Shown: positions 1 through 8,171 of the stretch, in pieces
Numbering within the stretch: the stretch's first letter is position 1
Layout: each line of letters opens with the position of its first letter
Source: Melanopsichium pennsylvanicum
Lineage: Eukaryota; Basidiomycota; Ustilaginomycetes; Ustilaginales
NCBI GenBank assembly: GCA_900208305.1
Contig: OAPG01000048.1
Span: 1-22,641 of the forward strand
Length of the DNA: 22,641 nucleotides
Direction of reading: 5' to 3'
The notes under the pieces: model-generated
The model's database searches: none
The model's input: the letters and a program-made list of their open reading frames with translations, nothing else
What the model was told of the DNA's origin: nothing
Position numbers and translations under genes: made by a program

Positions 1-225
1 GGTATTAATACTTATAATGCCACTATTCTTAATACAGATAGTTTTACACTGGAAGAAGTAGAACTTCTGCAAAAAGCTCTATAACGGTCTACGAACTCGA
101 AAGTAACAGAAACGTAAAGGACGCGGATTATTATTATTCCTGTACGACAAACAGTACCACTATCTGATATTGTGCGAGCCTACATGCATGAAACTATGCT
201 ATTTAAAGTAAAAGGTCTTAACTAA
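1..225 (+). pseudogene. Broken C-terminal end of a LAGLIDADG endonuclease in an upstream nad5 intron
   Basis: Frame 1 encodes an NTDSFTLEEVELLQKAL segment, then in-frame TAA codons at 82-84 and 115-117, then IIIIPVRQTVPLSDIVRAYM and a terminal HETMLFKVKG before TAA at 223-225. These are the usual C-terminal blocks of intron LAGLIDADG proteins (an 'LLQKAL' helix and a final 'YMHETMLFK' block). No LAGLIDADG motif lies inside the window because the gene starts upstream. The internal stops mark it as decayed. It sits in the intron that ends just before the nad5 exon at 282. Confidence 0.6.
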
Positions 226-281
226 TATTTTAGTATACCCCTCTTTTTATATCTGATAATATTCCATAGAATACCAAACAG
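226..281 (+). other. 3' end of a group I intron in nad5 (partial)
   Basis: Non-coding sequence between the endonuclease remnant and the nad5 exon. It ends ...AAACAG just before TGGGAAGGA, which resumes Nad5 at the conserved GWEG(I/V)G block. The last base is G, as expected for a group I intron. The intron type is inferred from its HEG content; the core lies outside the window. Confidence 0.5.
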
Positions 282-569
282 TGGGAAGGAATTGGTATTT
301 CTTCATATCTACTAATTAACTTCTGGTTTACACGAATTCAAGCTAATAAAAGTGCAATTAAAGCTCTAGTAGTTAACCGTGTAGGAGATATGTTCCTATC
401 AATTGGATTCTTTGCCATCTTCTTTGTATTTGGTAATCTAGATTATAGTACAGTATTTAGTATTGCACCTTTTATTAATGAAACTATCATTACTATTATT
501 GGTCTACTACTACTACTGGCTGCTATGGGTAAAAGTGCTCAACTAGGACTGCATACATGGCTACCAGAT
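282..569 (+). CDS. nad5: NADH dehydrogenase subunit 5, internal exon
   Basis: Nad5 is a membrane subunit of mitochondrial complex I that takes part in proton pumping. This exon encodes 96 residues starting WEGIGISSYLLINFWFTRIQ and ending GLHTWLPD, a highly conserved part of the proton-translocating antiporter-like domain. The upstream coding part, probably about 110-130 residues, lies outside the window behind another intron. The exon ends in T (GAT), the usual base before a group I splice site, and joins in frame to [11 protein letters not shown] at 1775. Leu is almost always CTA and TTA does not occur. This exon lies left of the palindrome, so only one copy is present. Confidence 0.93.
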
Positions 570-920
570 CAGCCATCCTTCCACTTTATTTCTAATCACC
601 TATCTACTTATGCATCTATTTTTCTATTTTCTAATTTAACACCTAAAGATGAACTCTCCTAAATCTATGACTAAACGACGTAATCGTTCTATTGATGATT
701 TTCTATTTTCTTTTCTAATTGTCCTAATAGTTAGTGGAAATCTAATAAGTCGGACACATAAAGAAAATACTATGTCTCGACTAGTATATCAAACTAGCGA
801 AAAACATGAATCTAGTTGGTTTGATTATATTCTTACACTACTAGGACGTGCCAAAGGAGTCAATAAAATATTGATAGTCGAGATAACGTGTACGAATGAT
901 TCTTTCAACGCTAACATAGG

Positions 921-974
921 CTTGTTTTTATAAACTATATATTCTGTTTTTATAAACTATATATCCTGTTTTTA
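921..974 (+). repeat. Short tandem repeat, 22-23 nt unit
   Basis: About 2.4 units of C(T)TGTTTTTATAAACTATAT plus two or three bases stand in a row (921-943, 944-965, partial 966-974). They lie in the decayed middle of the nad5 intron endonuclease gene. Confidence 0.8.
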
Positions 975-1280
975 CCGGAAGGATCTGGATCACGAGTATT
1001 TACTAAGAAAATGTTTAGTAAATTTAATGAAATTTCTCTAGCATTATTATTATGTCTAGTGGTTATATTCTAGACTATGGTGCTATAGGAATGTATTATA
1101 ACTATGTATTTTCATCACGATACAATACTGAAGTTGATTGGTGTAAATCAGGACTAGCCCTTCATCTACCATATCATTGTACACGTGAAGAGCTTGATCT
1201 TCTACAAAAATCGTCTTAGTGAGCTAGATATTAATAGTGTTATTGCACTATCTCGTGTACGACGTATGCGAGCAGGACCT

Positions 1281-1358
1281 CTAATTCTAATTCTAATTCT
1301 AATTCTAATTCTAATTCTAATTCTAATTCTAATTGTAATTGTAATTGTAATTGTAATT
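1281..1358 (+). repeat. Hexanucleotide repeat (CTAATT)9(GTAATT)4
   Basis: Nine CTAATT units are followed by four GTAATT units. Read in the endonuclease frame, they encode alternating Leu-Ile then Val-Ile, so the expansion keeps the frame. It sits where related proteins would have a short beta-strand such as PLIYIP. It is outside the palindrome, so only one copy exists. Confidence 0.95.
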
Positions 1359-1774
1359 CCTTTTGAAGAATTTAATAAACTACAAAAGGTAGTAGGTGTA
1401 TATATCATTGAAAGTAAAAAGCATCTTATTGAAAATAAGTAGATATCTTCCTTTAGGTATAAAGCTAAGCGTCTGCGTACTACGTGAGTATTATGAGAAA
1501 ATATTGGGTGAATTGCAAGGATCTCTTATTAATACGGGTGATATAGATTAATAAGACAATTTGCAGCTAAGCCTTGGTCGACGTATATTTATAAAATATA
1601 GATCAAGGAAAGTTCAACGACTAATCGGTGAGTTACGTCAACAATAATCCGGACACGAGCGCCCAACATCTATTATTTAGTAACTTATTATTAATAATAG
1701 ATGAAGACATAGTCTAAACTAGGTAGTGATATCTAGAATTAAATGCTAAATACATTTAAGATAATAATTTATTA

Positions 1775-3211
1775 GCTATGGAAGGACCTACACCAGTTAG
1801 TGCACTAATCCATGCAGCTACACTAGTTACAGCAGGAGTGTATCTTCTACTACGGTCATCACCAGTTATTGAGTATGGTCCAACAACACTTATTGTTATT
1901 ACTTGGGTTGGTGCACTAACTGCATTCTTTGCAGCATCAACAGGTCTACTACAAAATGATCTAAAACGGGTTATTGCTTACAGTACATGTTCACAAATGG
2001 GTTACCTATTTATGGCTTGTGGTCTAAGTCAATATAATGTAGCACTATTCCACCTTGTAAACCATGCTTTCTTTAAAGCTCTACTATTTCTAGCAGCAGG
2101 TGCTGTACTACATGCTACATATGATCAACAAGATCAACGACGACTAGGTGGTCTAATTGGATTCCTACCTTTCACATATACTGCTATTCTAATTGGTAGT
2201 CTAAGTCTAATGGCTCTACCTTGGCTAACAGGATTCTACAGTAAAGATATCATTATCGAGCTGGCTTACGGTCAGTACGAGTTTAGTGGTATGGTCGCAT
2301 ATTGGCTAGGAACCATTAGTGCCGGTCTTACAGCCTTTTATAGTCTACGACTCATCAGTCTAACATTCCTAACATATCCTAATGCTCCTAAGTCAGTTTA
2401 TAATAATGTGCATGATGCACCTACAATCGTTATGATTCCACTTGCAATTCTATCACTACTAGCTATTTTCTTTGGATATGTGGCTAGTGATCTGTATATT
2501 GGTGTTGGTAGTGATTTCCTTTCTCAGAGTCTATTTACACATCCATCACATATCACCCTAATTGAAGCAGAGAATATTCCTCTAGTACCTAAACTACTAC
2601 CTATTATTCTATCTATTCTAGGAGCATGTGCTGCACTATATTTCTATCATGTCGTACCTAGCGTGTTTATTAATATTACAAATAACAGTGTAGCACTTAA
2701 ACTATATAAATTCTTTAATGGTAAATACTATGTTGATGTTATTTATAACCATTATATTATCAATGGTGGACTTCAACTAGGATACGTCATTAGTAAAGTT
2801 CTTGACCGTGGTATTATTGAACTAGTAGGACCTTATGGTCTAGCTACAGGACTTACATCTGGAAGTAAAGATATTGCTAAGCTAGATACTGGTAACCTAA
2901 CTAGTTATGCTCTATATCTAGCTATTGCTCTAGTTACTCTAGTTATAATTCTACTAAGCCCTGTACTTCTTAATGCTGCACTAATCAATACACCACTAAT
3001 TCTAGTACTACTTGTTGCAATGGTATGTCTTCCATATATTAGTTCTTCTACAACTGATTCTAATTCATCCCCCCCTATCTTAAAAACAATCCATACCACT
3101 ACTAAGCTTTATGTTTCCATTTCTATTTATTTATCCAAGCATGGACAAGAATATTTATTATCGGGCTGTTATAAAATAAAATATTTTAGTATCGCTACTA
3201 TTTGCTTGTAG
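1775..3211 (+). CDS. nad5: NADH dehydrogenase subunit 5, last exon (left copy)
   Basis: This encodes the C-terminal 478 residues of Nad5 after the intron: [20 protein letters not shown], then [20 protein letters not shown], the conserved [15 protein letters not shown] block and further membrane helices. The first ~430 residues never use TTA. After a C7 run at 3069-3075 the frame runs about 45 residues further into a hydrophilic tail with TTA, TTG, ATA, TCG and GGC codons. With six C's the frame would end at TAA (3081-3083) straight after ...NSSPLS, giving a more usual Nad5 length. The tail is therefore probably not native. The right-arm copy (20953-22386) is frameshifted; this copy is the better reading. 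Confidence 0.93.
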   Translation, partial: AMEGPTPVSALIHAATLVTAGVYLLLRSSPVIEYGPTTLIVITWVGALTAFFAASTGLLQNDLKRVIAYSTCSQMGYLFMACGLSQYNVALFHLVNHAFFKALLFLAAGAVLHATYDQQDQRRLGGLIGFLPFTYTAILIGSLSLMALPWLTGFYSKDIIIELAYGQYEFSGMVAYWLGTISAGLTAFYSLRLISLTFLTYPNAPKSVYNNVHDAPTIVMIPLAILSLLAIFFGYVASDLYIGVGSDFLSQSLFTHPSHITLIEAENIPLVPKLLPIILSILGACAALYFYHVVPSVFINITNNSVALKLYKFFNGKYYVDVIYNHYIINGGLQLGYVISKVLDRGIIELVGPYGLATGLTSGSKDIAKLDTGNLTSYALYLAIALVTLVIILLSPVLLNAALINTPLILVLLVAMVCLPYISSSTTDSNSSPPILKTIHTTTKLYVSISIYLSKHGQEYLLSGCYKIKYFSIATICL

Positions 3212-3384
3212 TATTATAAGTCTTCTATTTATCATAGTTATTATTATAACATGCTAGTAAATAAAATATACACTATCCTTTTTAGATTACTAGACAAATT
3301 TAGTTAGGGATAGATAGTAGATATTTACGTTTTTAGTATATTTAGATGTACTATAGGAATATAACTAATTAATATATTAAGGAA

Positions 3385-3460
3385 GGTAATACTAGCTTAA
3401 TAGGTAAAGCGCCAATCTGTGGAGTTGCGTTCATTCCGGTTCAAGTCCGGAGTTTTACCC
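3385..3460 (+). tRNA. trnH(gug): tRNA-His (GUG), left copy
   Basis: Cloverleaf: acceptor GGTAATA/TTTTACC with one T-T mismatch at pair 6, D-stem GCTT/AAGC, anticodon loop CTGTGGA (anticodon GTG), and T-arm TCCGG-TTCAAGT-CCGGA. The discriminator is C, as in His tRNAs. The base before position 1 is A rather than G, so G-1 would have to be added after transcription, or the end is set differently. It follows nad5 on the same strand. Confidence 0.9.
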
Positions 3461-3909
3461 ATTATATGAAAATTGGATTTTTATTATTTATTCTCACCCC
3501 TTATTGTATAATAAGTTTATATAGGTAAGACTATATTATAAATATTATGCTTGAATAAAGTAGAAAGGTCCAAGATTAGTAAAATTAGAGAATATTTCCA
3601 TCTAGGATAGAGAAAAGTTAAAGAAAATAGTCAAAGAATACGGTTTTACTAGCGCTCCGAAGGGGTAAATAAATAGAATATTCTTTTATGTAAACTGTCT
3701 CCTAATATAATCCACTATTTATTAGTTACATGTATAATTAAGAATATACAGTACTATATAATAGTATATTATCGTATAATATAATAAAATACATACAATG
3801 ATCTATTCTATCCAAATTTAATCATCCTCCGGAAAGATTGGAGAAGGATTAAGTAAATAGAATGTATTTAAACAAAATTTGTCCTAATTATAATTAGTCC
3901 CCTACTATT
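3461..3909. other. Spacer trnH-trnM, no gene seen (mirror 20255-20703)
   Basis: AT-rich spacer of 449 nt with no ORF of note. It holds AATAGAATATTCTT-type short repeats, a GCGCTCCGAAGGGG element near 3651-3664, a long imperfect hairpin at 3805-3863 and a near-palindrome CCTAATTATAATTAGTCC just before trnM. A further small RNA gene cannot be excluded. Confidence 0.6.
3805..3863. repeat. Imperfect hairpin upstream of trnM
   Basis: The outer stem ATTCTAT/ATAGAAT encloses TTAATC/GATTAA and a C-rich against G-rich inner stem (CATCCTCC with GGAGAAGG). It may be an RNA-processing signal or a mobile hairpin element. A mirror copy lies at 20301-20359. Confidence 0.6.
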
Positions 3910-3983
3910 GCTGGAATAGGCTAACTGGTTAAACCATACCATTCATACTGGTAAATCGATGGGTTCGAGTCCCTCTCCCAGCT
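3910..3983 (+). tRNA. trnM(cau): tRNA with CAU anticodon (Met), left copy
   Basis: Acceptor GCTGGAA/TCCCAGC with one A-C mismatch at pair 6, anticodon stem TACCA/TGGTA with loop TTCATAC (anticodon CAT), and T-arm around GGG-TTCGAGT-CCC. The D-stem has one mismatch. Sequence alone does not tell initiator Met, elongator Met or lysidine-modified Ile tRNA apart; Met is the default. Confidence 0.9.
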
Positions 3984-4300
3984 TATTTTCATTTTATTTA
4001 CCTAACACACTTTTTTTACTACTAACGAAACTACTCTATTTTATTAGGTCCTTTTATATAAAGTATATCTCCGCGCCGTTCCTTTTTATCGAATTAAAAA
4101 TATTCGATTTTTATAACCTTTTAGGAAATAGGTATAGGTACTGAATCTAGGCTAAATAAGTTATTTCTTTTTTATTAATATTTAACCTATCGGCTTACAA
4201 AATCGTAAAGTAAATTTATAAGGCGTAAAGATATTTTTATTAAAATTATAATTTACATAATAAAAATTCTAAAACTATTAAGAATAAATTTTTTATTTTA
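3984..4300. other. Spacer trnM-trnR, no gene seen (mirror 19864-20180)
   Basis: AT-rich spacer between genes that converge on it from opposite strands. It contains the repeat TAAAAATATTCGATTTTTAT at about 4095-4115 and a GC patch CGCGCCG near 4073. No coding sequence with host-like codons was seen. Confidence 0.6.
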
Positions 4301-4376
4301 TAGCACACTAGAGGGCTCGAACCCCTACATCTCCTAATCCGAAGTTAGGCGCTTTACCAATTTAGCTAAGTATGCT
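4301..4376 (-). tRNA. trnR(ucg): tRNA-Arg (UCG), left copy
   Basis: Acceptor AGCATAC/GTGTGCT, D-stem around AGCT...AAGC, anticodon stem CCTAA/TTAGG with loop CTTCGGA (anticodon TCG, reading CGN), and T-loop GTTCGAG. It matches the coding sequence, where Arg is CGA/CGT/CGG and AGA/AGG was not seen in frame in the intact genes. Confidence 0.93.
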
Positions 4377-4558
4377 TTATAATTTCGGCTAATATTTGTC
4401 TCCTATTAATATATAACGTCTTATTAAAGATCTTATTTATACGCATTATAAACGGTAAATTTATAAGTGACAATAAAAAAAAGAGATAAGGTATTTCATT
4501 TTTCATAATGTTACACCACTCTAATTAAATTAAGTACTAATGTAATCAGGGAACTAAT

Positions 4559-4569
4559 GGGCTTCGCCC
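4559..4569. repeat. GC mini-hairpin GGGCTTCGCCC
   Basis: Perfect GGGC-TTCG-CCC type hairpin with a stable UUCG tetraloop in an otherwise AT-rich spacer beside trnL. One of several GC hairpins with GNRA or UUCG loops in the window. Confidence 0.8.
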
Positions 4570-4584
4570 TCCTATTCATTTTTA

Positions 4585-4669
4585 TTGTGAGTGATAGGAC
4601 TTGAACCTACACAGTCTAAGACTACCGACTCCTAAGGTCGACTTGGCTACCAATTTCAACACACTCACA
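4585..4669 (-). tRNA. trnL(uag): tRNA-Leu (UAG), left copy
   Basis: Class II tRNA with a long variable arm (GTAGTCTTAGACTG). Acceptor TGTGAGT/ACTCACA, anticodon stem TCGAC/GTCGG with loop CTTAGGA (anticodon TAG, reading CTN), and T-loop GTTCAAG. It serves the dominant Leu codon CTA. No trnL(UAA) is in this window. Confidence 0.94.
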
Positions 4670-4867
4670 TCTATTTATGTATATACCTATATAAGTTATA
4701 TATACTATAGAATATATATATACTTTATTATAACTTACTTATATATACTACTATTTAATAACAGGATTGACAATTATAAACTATACGCATATAAAATGGA
4801 ATGTGTTTATTCAATTATAAAATACCCATTAATTATATAATTAATAATGGTTAAATAGTAGTAATTA

Positions 4868-4916
4868 TAAAATATTCTCTTTTTAAAGGTGTATTAATAA
4901 AAAAGAGAATATTTTA
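4868..4916. repeat. Perfect 17-bp hairpin
   Basis: TAAAATATTCTCTTTTT at 4868-4884 pairs with its exact complement ending at 4916, leaving a loop of about 15 nt. It could act as an RNA-processing or stability element. Mirror at 19248-19296. Confidence 0.8.
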
Positions 4917-5140
4917 CATAGCGTAGTAGAAAAAAAAGGAATTTAATGTTGATATTTTTAATAGTCAGTATAATTATATTATATATAAATAAGATATTCT
5001 AAACTAGAGTTAAAGAGTGCCCTGTTTTTATTTTTTATTATAATAGAAAAAAACAGAAAAAGAAAAATATCCGATTTTTATATGTTTTTTAAGGATTAAT
5101 AGGCACGCTAGTTAAAAATCTATTGTATGATAAGCCTACT

Positions 5141-5158
5141 AAATTTAGTACTAAATTT
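5141..5158. repeat. Perfect palindrome AAATTTAGTACTAAATTT
   Basis: 18-nt perfect palindrome following a GCCTACT motif, which is also found at the edge of other dispersed repeats here. Function unknown. Confidence 0.75.
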
Positions 5159-5275
5159 TACGATGTCGGGTCCAAAAATGAAATTTATAACGGTCGTAGC
5201 ATTTTAATAAAATGGTACTGATTCCATTTTTATTAAGTAGGCGTTCCATTTTTTTATCGGCGCGGGGAAGTGAAG

Positions 5276-5413
5276 CGGATAGGTTAACTTTGTATTTATA
5301 CTTATTATGAGGGGCCGTCGTAGAAGGAATGAAACCATTGGAGCAAATAGTCCAGTAGTTAAAATTTTTATTATAAATTTTTACTGATAGAGCGAATCCT
5401 AGGATCGCGTAAC
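5276..5413 (-). pseudogene. Duplicated, interrupted atp9 3' end (left copy)
   Basis: Read on the minus strand, this matches atp9 exon 2 and its downstream flank. AILGFALS is encoded by GCGATCCTAGGATTCGCTCT, then a 25-nt AT insert (5359-5383), then ACTGGACTATTTGCT...ATGGTTTCATTCCT (TGLFA.MVSFL) and a changed end before TCATAA. The flank AAGTTAACCTATCCG also matches the true atp9 flank. The insert adds a stop, so it cannot serve as an Atp9 end as written. It lies directly downstream of the GIY-YIG gene, the arrangement left when a mobile endonuclease inserts with a replacement gene end. Confidence 0.8.
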
Positions 5414-5422
5414 TAAATAAAA

Positions 5423-6522
5423 TTATTTTACTTTTAGATACTCAAATGGTGGTATTTGTGTCTGTTTGACGTATTCTATTACATCAATAAAGTTAAAAAG
5501 ATACTTATCCTTAAGAGGTTTAATAGGACTAACTGAAATAGAACTGACATTACAGTCAAGATGTTTAGCGGCATCAGCTATATATTTATAGTAACTTTTT
5601 GTATAATCAGTTACATTAGTTACTTCCACACAAAAAGGTGAAGTAATACTAGGCTTTAGTCTTAGCCATTGAAGAAACTCAACTAGTTGAATCTCAGATA
5701 TAGGAAGAGATACGGAATTATATAGAATGGTTTTGGATAGGAATAGTTGATGATGATAGAAACCACCCCGATCGAGTGGCAGCCCACTTACGTCCTTTAT
5801 TCATTAGATAACTAAGAGCAGAAAGATTAGTAAGAGAAGACAGATGATAGTAGGTATTATCATTTACCCAATAAATGTGTAGATCTTTACCTACTTTTTC
5901 AATATGCTCAGTATTATCCATATCTGGGTTACTATAACCAGGAGAAGCAACAAAAGCACGATTGATAGTTGGCTTAAGTAGAAAAAAATAGATATTGTTC
6001 TAGAATTAGAACAAATAGTGCCATAGTAATATGTTCTGGCAGTAGTGAAGGGTCTGGAATGTATACTCGTACTACAGCATTAGATCCTGCAGTTTGTACT
6101 AGTTTTCCTGTAGAAGTTTGTAGACCCGAGAAATCTCCGATTTATAGAGCATGATCTTTAATCCGTTTTCCTAGATGAATAGAGTGTCCAACATAAGTAC
6201 CTAGTTCTTGATTGTTCGGTCAATAGATATAATAGCAACCAGGTACTTTCTAGGTACTATTTTCAGGTCCTACTTGTGTAGAAAATGCTATAACATTTTC
6301 TGAGTTAGGTACAGGTAGTCCTAGTTCAATTGTTTTTACATTTTCACAAATTGATAGTAGTTCTTCAGTAATAACTCCTTCTGGTAGATCTAGTGCTGCA
6401 CTAATGTTAGCTACAGTGGGTTTGCTATTATTAAGAATTTCATTTTTAACAATAGCTTCACGTTTAATTCGATTAAGCCAAACTTCTCGCTTAGAAAAAA
6501 GAATAGTAGTAAATTTGAACAT
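5423..6522 (-). pseudogene. Broken GIY-YIG homing endonuclease gene (left copy)
   Basis: Starts MFKFTTILFSKREVWLNRIK, continues 90 codons to TAG, then in the same frame GCYYIY, TGA, NQELGTYVGHSIHLGKRI (the GIY and YIG strands of the nuclease fold with the following Arg helix), TAA, then VRVYIPDPSLLPEHITMALF and LILEQYL. A T7 run then shifts the frame to KPTINRAFVASPG, the usual family Glu/Asn region. Two further pieces follow (DMDNTEHIEKVGKDLHIYWV and a block ending PPFEYLKVK), separated by another frameshift. Three in-frame stops and two frameshifts mean it is dead or badly read. Codons are host-like (CTA, no TTA in the main pieces). It lies between atp9 and the duplicated atp9 end. Confidence 0.8.
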
Positions 6523-6624
6523 AGTTAAATTGAAATAAAGAAATTGTTAGTCTATACTGACTGGGAAAGGGGAAATATTGATTTCCCCCGGATAGGTTGA
6601 CTTACCTTAGGATTAATTACTCAA

Positions 6625-7429
<805 letters not shown>

Positions 7430-7500
7430 CAAGAACAGCTGGAATCGAACCAACATAAATGACTTTGGAGATCATTGTATTACCATTATACGATATTCTT
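7430..7500 (-). tRNA. trnW(cca): tRNA-Trp (CCA), left copy
   Basis: Acceptor AAGAATA/TGTTCTT with a T-G pair, anticodon stem ATGAT/GTCAT with loop CTCCAAA (anticodon CCA), and T-loop GTTCGAT. A CCA rather than UCA anticodon means only UGG is read as Trp, which agrees with TGG in nad5 and nad6. The T run at its 5' end (7499-7503) has five bases here but six at the mirror site. Confidence 0.92.
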
Positions 7501-7715
7501 TTTATTATTCTAATTTTTACTATACTTATAAGATACTACCCACTTTATAAAAGTGCGATTTAATTTATAAGAGTTAAAAATAGAAGATTTTAGTAAAGCA
7601 GTGTAATATACTAATTTTATACTAGCGGTTATTAAATAGAAAATTTTAGTCCTTTTTTTATTAAGCCTATAAAAATATTTTTATAGCGCGGTTATATTTA
7701 TTTAAGTATACGTGG

Positions 7716-7790
7716 TAGAGTCAAGAGGGAATTGAACCCTGAATGGTAGAATTTGCAGTTCCCCAACAGAAGCCATCTGTACTCGACTCT
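7716..7790 (-). tRNA. trnC(gca): tRNA-Cys (GCA), left copy
   Basis: Acceptor AGAGTCG/TGACTCT, anticodon stem GGGAA/TTCTA (last pair imperfect) with loop CTGCAAA (anticodon GCA), and T-arm AGGG-TTCAATT-CCCT. Transcribed with nad6, trnW and atp9 on the minus strand. Confidence 0.9.
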
Positions 7791-8171
7791 GACAAAAAAT
7801 AGCTATTCATATAAAGTGTTGAAAAAGAAAAGTGGTTACAAATTAAATCATCGCTTCTTAAAAAAAGACGCTCGGTCTTATAAATCTTCTTTTTTTAGGC
7901 GTGGTTATAAAAGTGTTATTGGGGGCTACTAAAAAGCTTCTATTTTTATAACCCGTAAATGTATTGTCCTAGTATTTATTTTTAGTAGGGCCCACTTTTA
8001 TATAAACTATAAATTTAAAGTACTGGGGTGTCTAAACTAAATAAAAGGGGCGAGTTATAAAATTAGTATGGTGCGCTTCGCGCGGTTTATTTTTTCTTAT
8101 TATAATAAAAAGCCTACTAAAATATTCTATTTTATAATATTGCGCTTGCGGGCGGACTAAAATATTATCTT
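7791..8171. other. Spacer nad6-trnC rich in short repeats (mirror 15992-16372)
   Basis: Contains several copies of a dispersed element related to CTACTAAAATATTCTATTTT (7926-7951, 8112-8138, 8152-8179) and GC hairpins GCGCTTCGCGC (8073-8083) and CGCTTGCGGGCG (about 8144-8155). No gene with host-like codons was found. Confidence 0.65.
8073..8083. repeat. GC mini-hairpin GCGCTTCGCGC
   Basis: GCGC-TTCG-CGC hairpin with a UUCG tetraloop in an AT-rich spacer. Mirror at 16080-16090. Confidence 0.75.

Larger units (their letters stand above)
649..1442 (+). pseudogene. Decayed LAGLIDADG endonuclease gene in the nad5 intron
   Basis: Protein-like pieces appear in different frames. First comes a block from 649 with FLIVLIVSGNLIS, which looks like the first LAGLIDADG helix (family pattern GLI.SDGNL) with the catalytic Asp missing, followed by SRLVYQTSEKHESSWFDYIL. 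Then NYVFSSRYNTEVDWCKSGLA near 1095-1160, CTREELDLLQK near 1180-1210, LSELDINSVIALSRVRRMRA, and finally IPFEEFNKLQKVVGVYIIES before TAG at 1440. The order matches an intact HEG, but stops and frameshifts separate the pieces. One shift is at A5 (1206-1210), where A4 would keep the frame. Codons in the pieces avoid TTA, so the gene was once adapted to this genome. Confidence 0.7.
570..1774 (+). other. Group I intron in nad5 with a decayed endonuclease gene
   Basis: This interrupts nad5 between HTWLPD and [10 protein letters not shown]. The catalytic core is in the last 270 bases: GTGAATTGCAAGG near 1508, TTTGCAGCTAAGC near 1561, GTTCAACGACTAATCGGTGA near 1613 and GAAGACATAGTCTAA near 1701. These are the usual P3/P4/P7 group I blocks. 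The same blocks occur in the atp9 intron in nearly the same words. The intron ends in A rather than the usual G if the reading frame is kept, so the exact 3' site is slightly uncertain. The 3' part (1520-1774) is repeated at 22387-22641. Confidence 0.85.
4670..5275. other. Spacer upstream of trnL, no gene seen (mirror 18889-19494)
   Basis: About 600 nt of AT-rich DNA between trnL and the atp9 3'-end remnant. It holds TATA-rich simple sequence (4678-4760), a perfect 17-bp hairpin at 4868-4916, a TAAAAATATTCG-like repeat at 5062-5082 and an 18-nt perfect palindrome at 5141-5158. A 79-codon reading frame over trnL (4601-4840) is a shadow of the tRNA and AT repeats. Confidence 0.6.

Noticed and set aside
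1202..1408. Frame with Ile-Arg repeats on the minus strand
   Set aside because: It is produced by the hexamer repeat read backwards.
2905..3099. 64-codon frame antisense to nad5 (and 21065-21259)
   Set aside because: It is the complement of the well-conserved nad5 exon.
3385..3460. 5' tRNA editing as in chytrids
   Set aside because: Mismatches in trnH and trnM are single and at acceptor pair 6; editing of that kind acts on the first three positions.
3560..3650. Possible RNase P RNA (GAAAGGTCC near 3564)
   Set aside because: It only loosely recalls the conserved GAAAGTCC block, and I found no convincing partner block.
4585..4669. UAG read as Leu, as in some chytrids
   Set aside because: The trnL anticodon is UAG (reads CUA), not CUA, and nad6 ends at TAG. 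Other stops also break the GIY-YIG gene, so a UAG change would not help.
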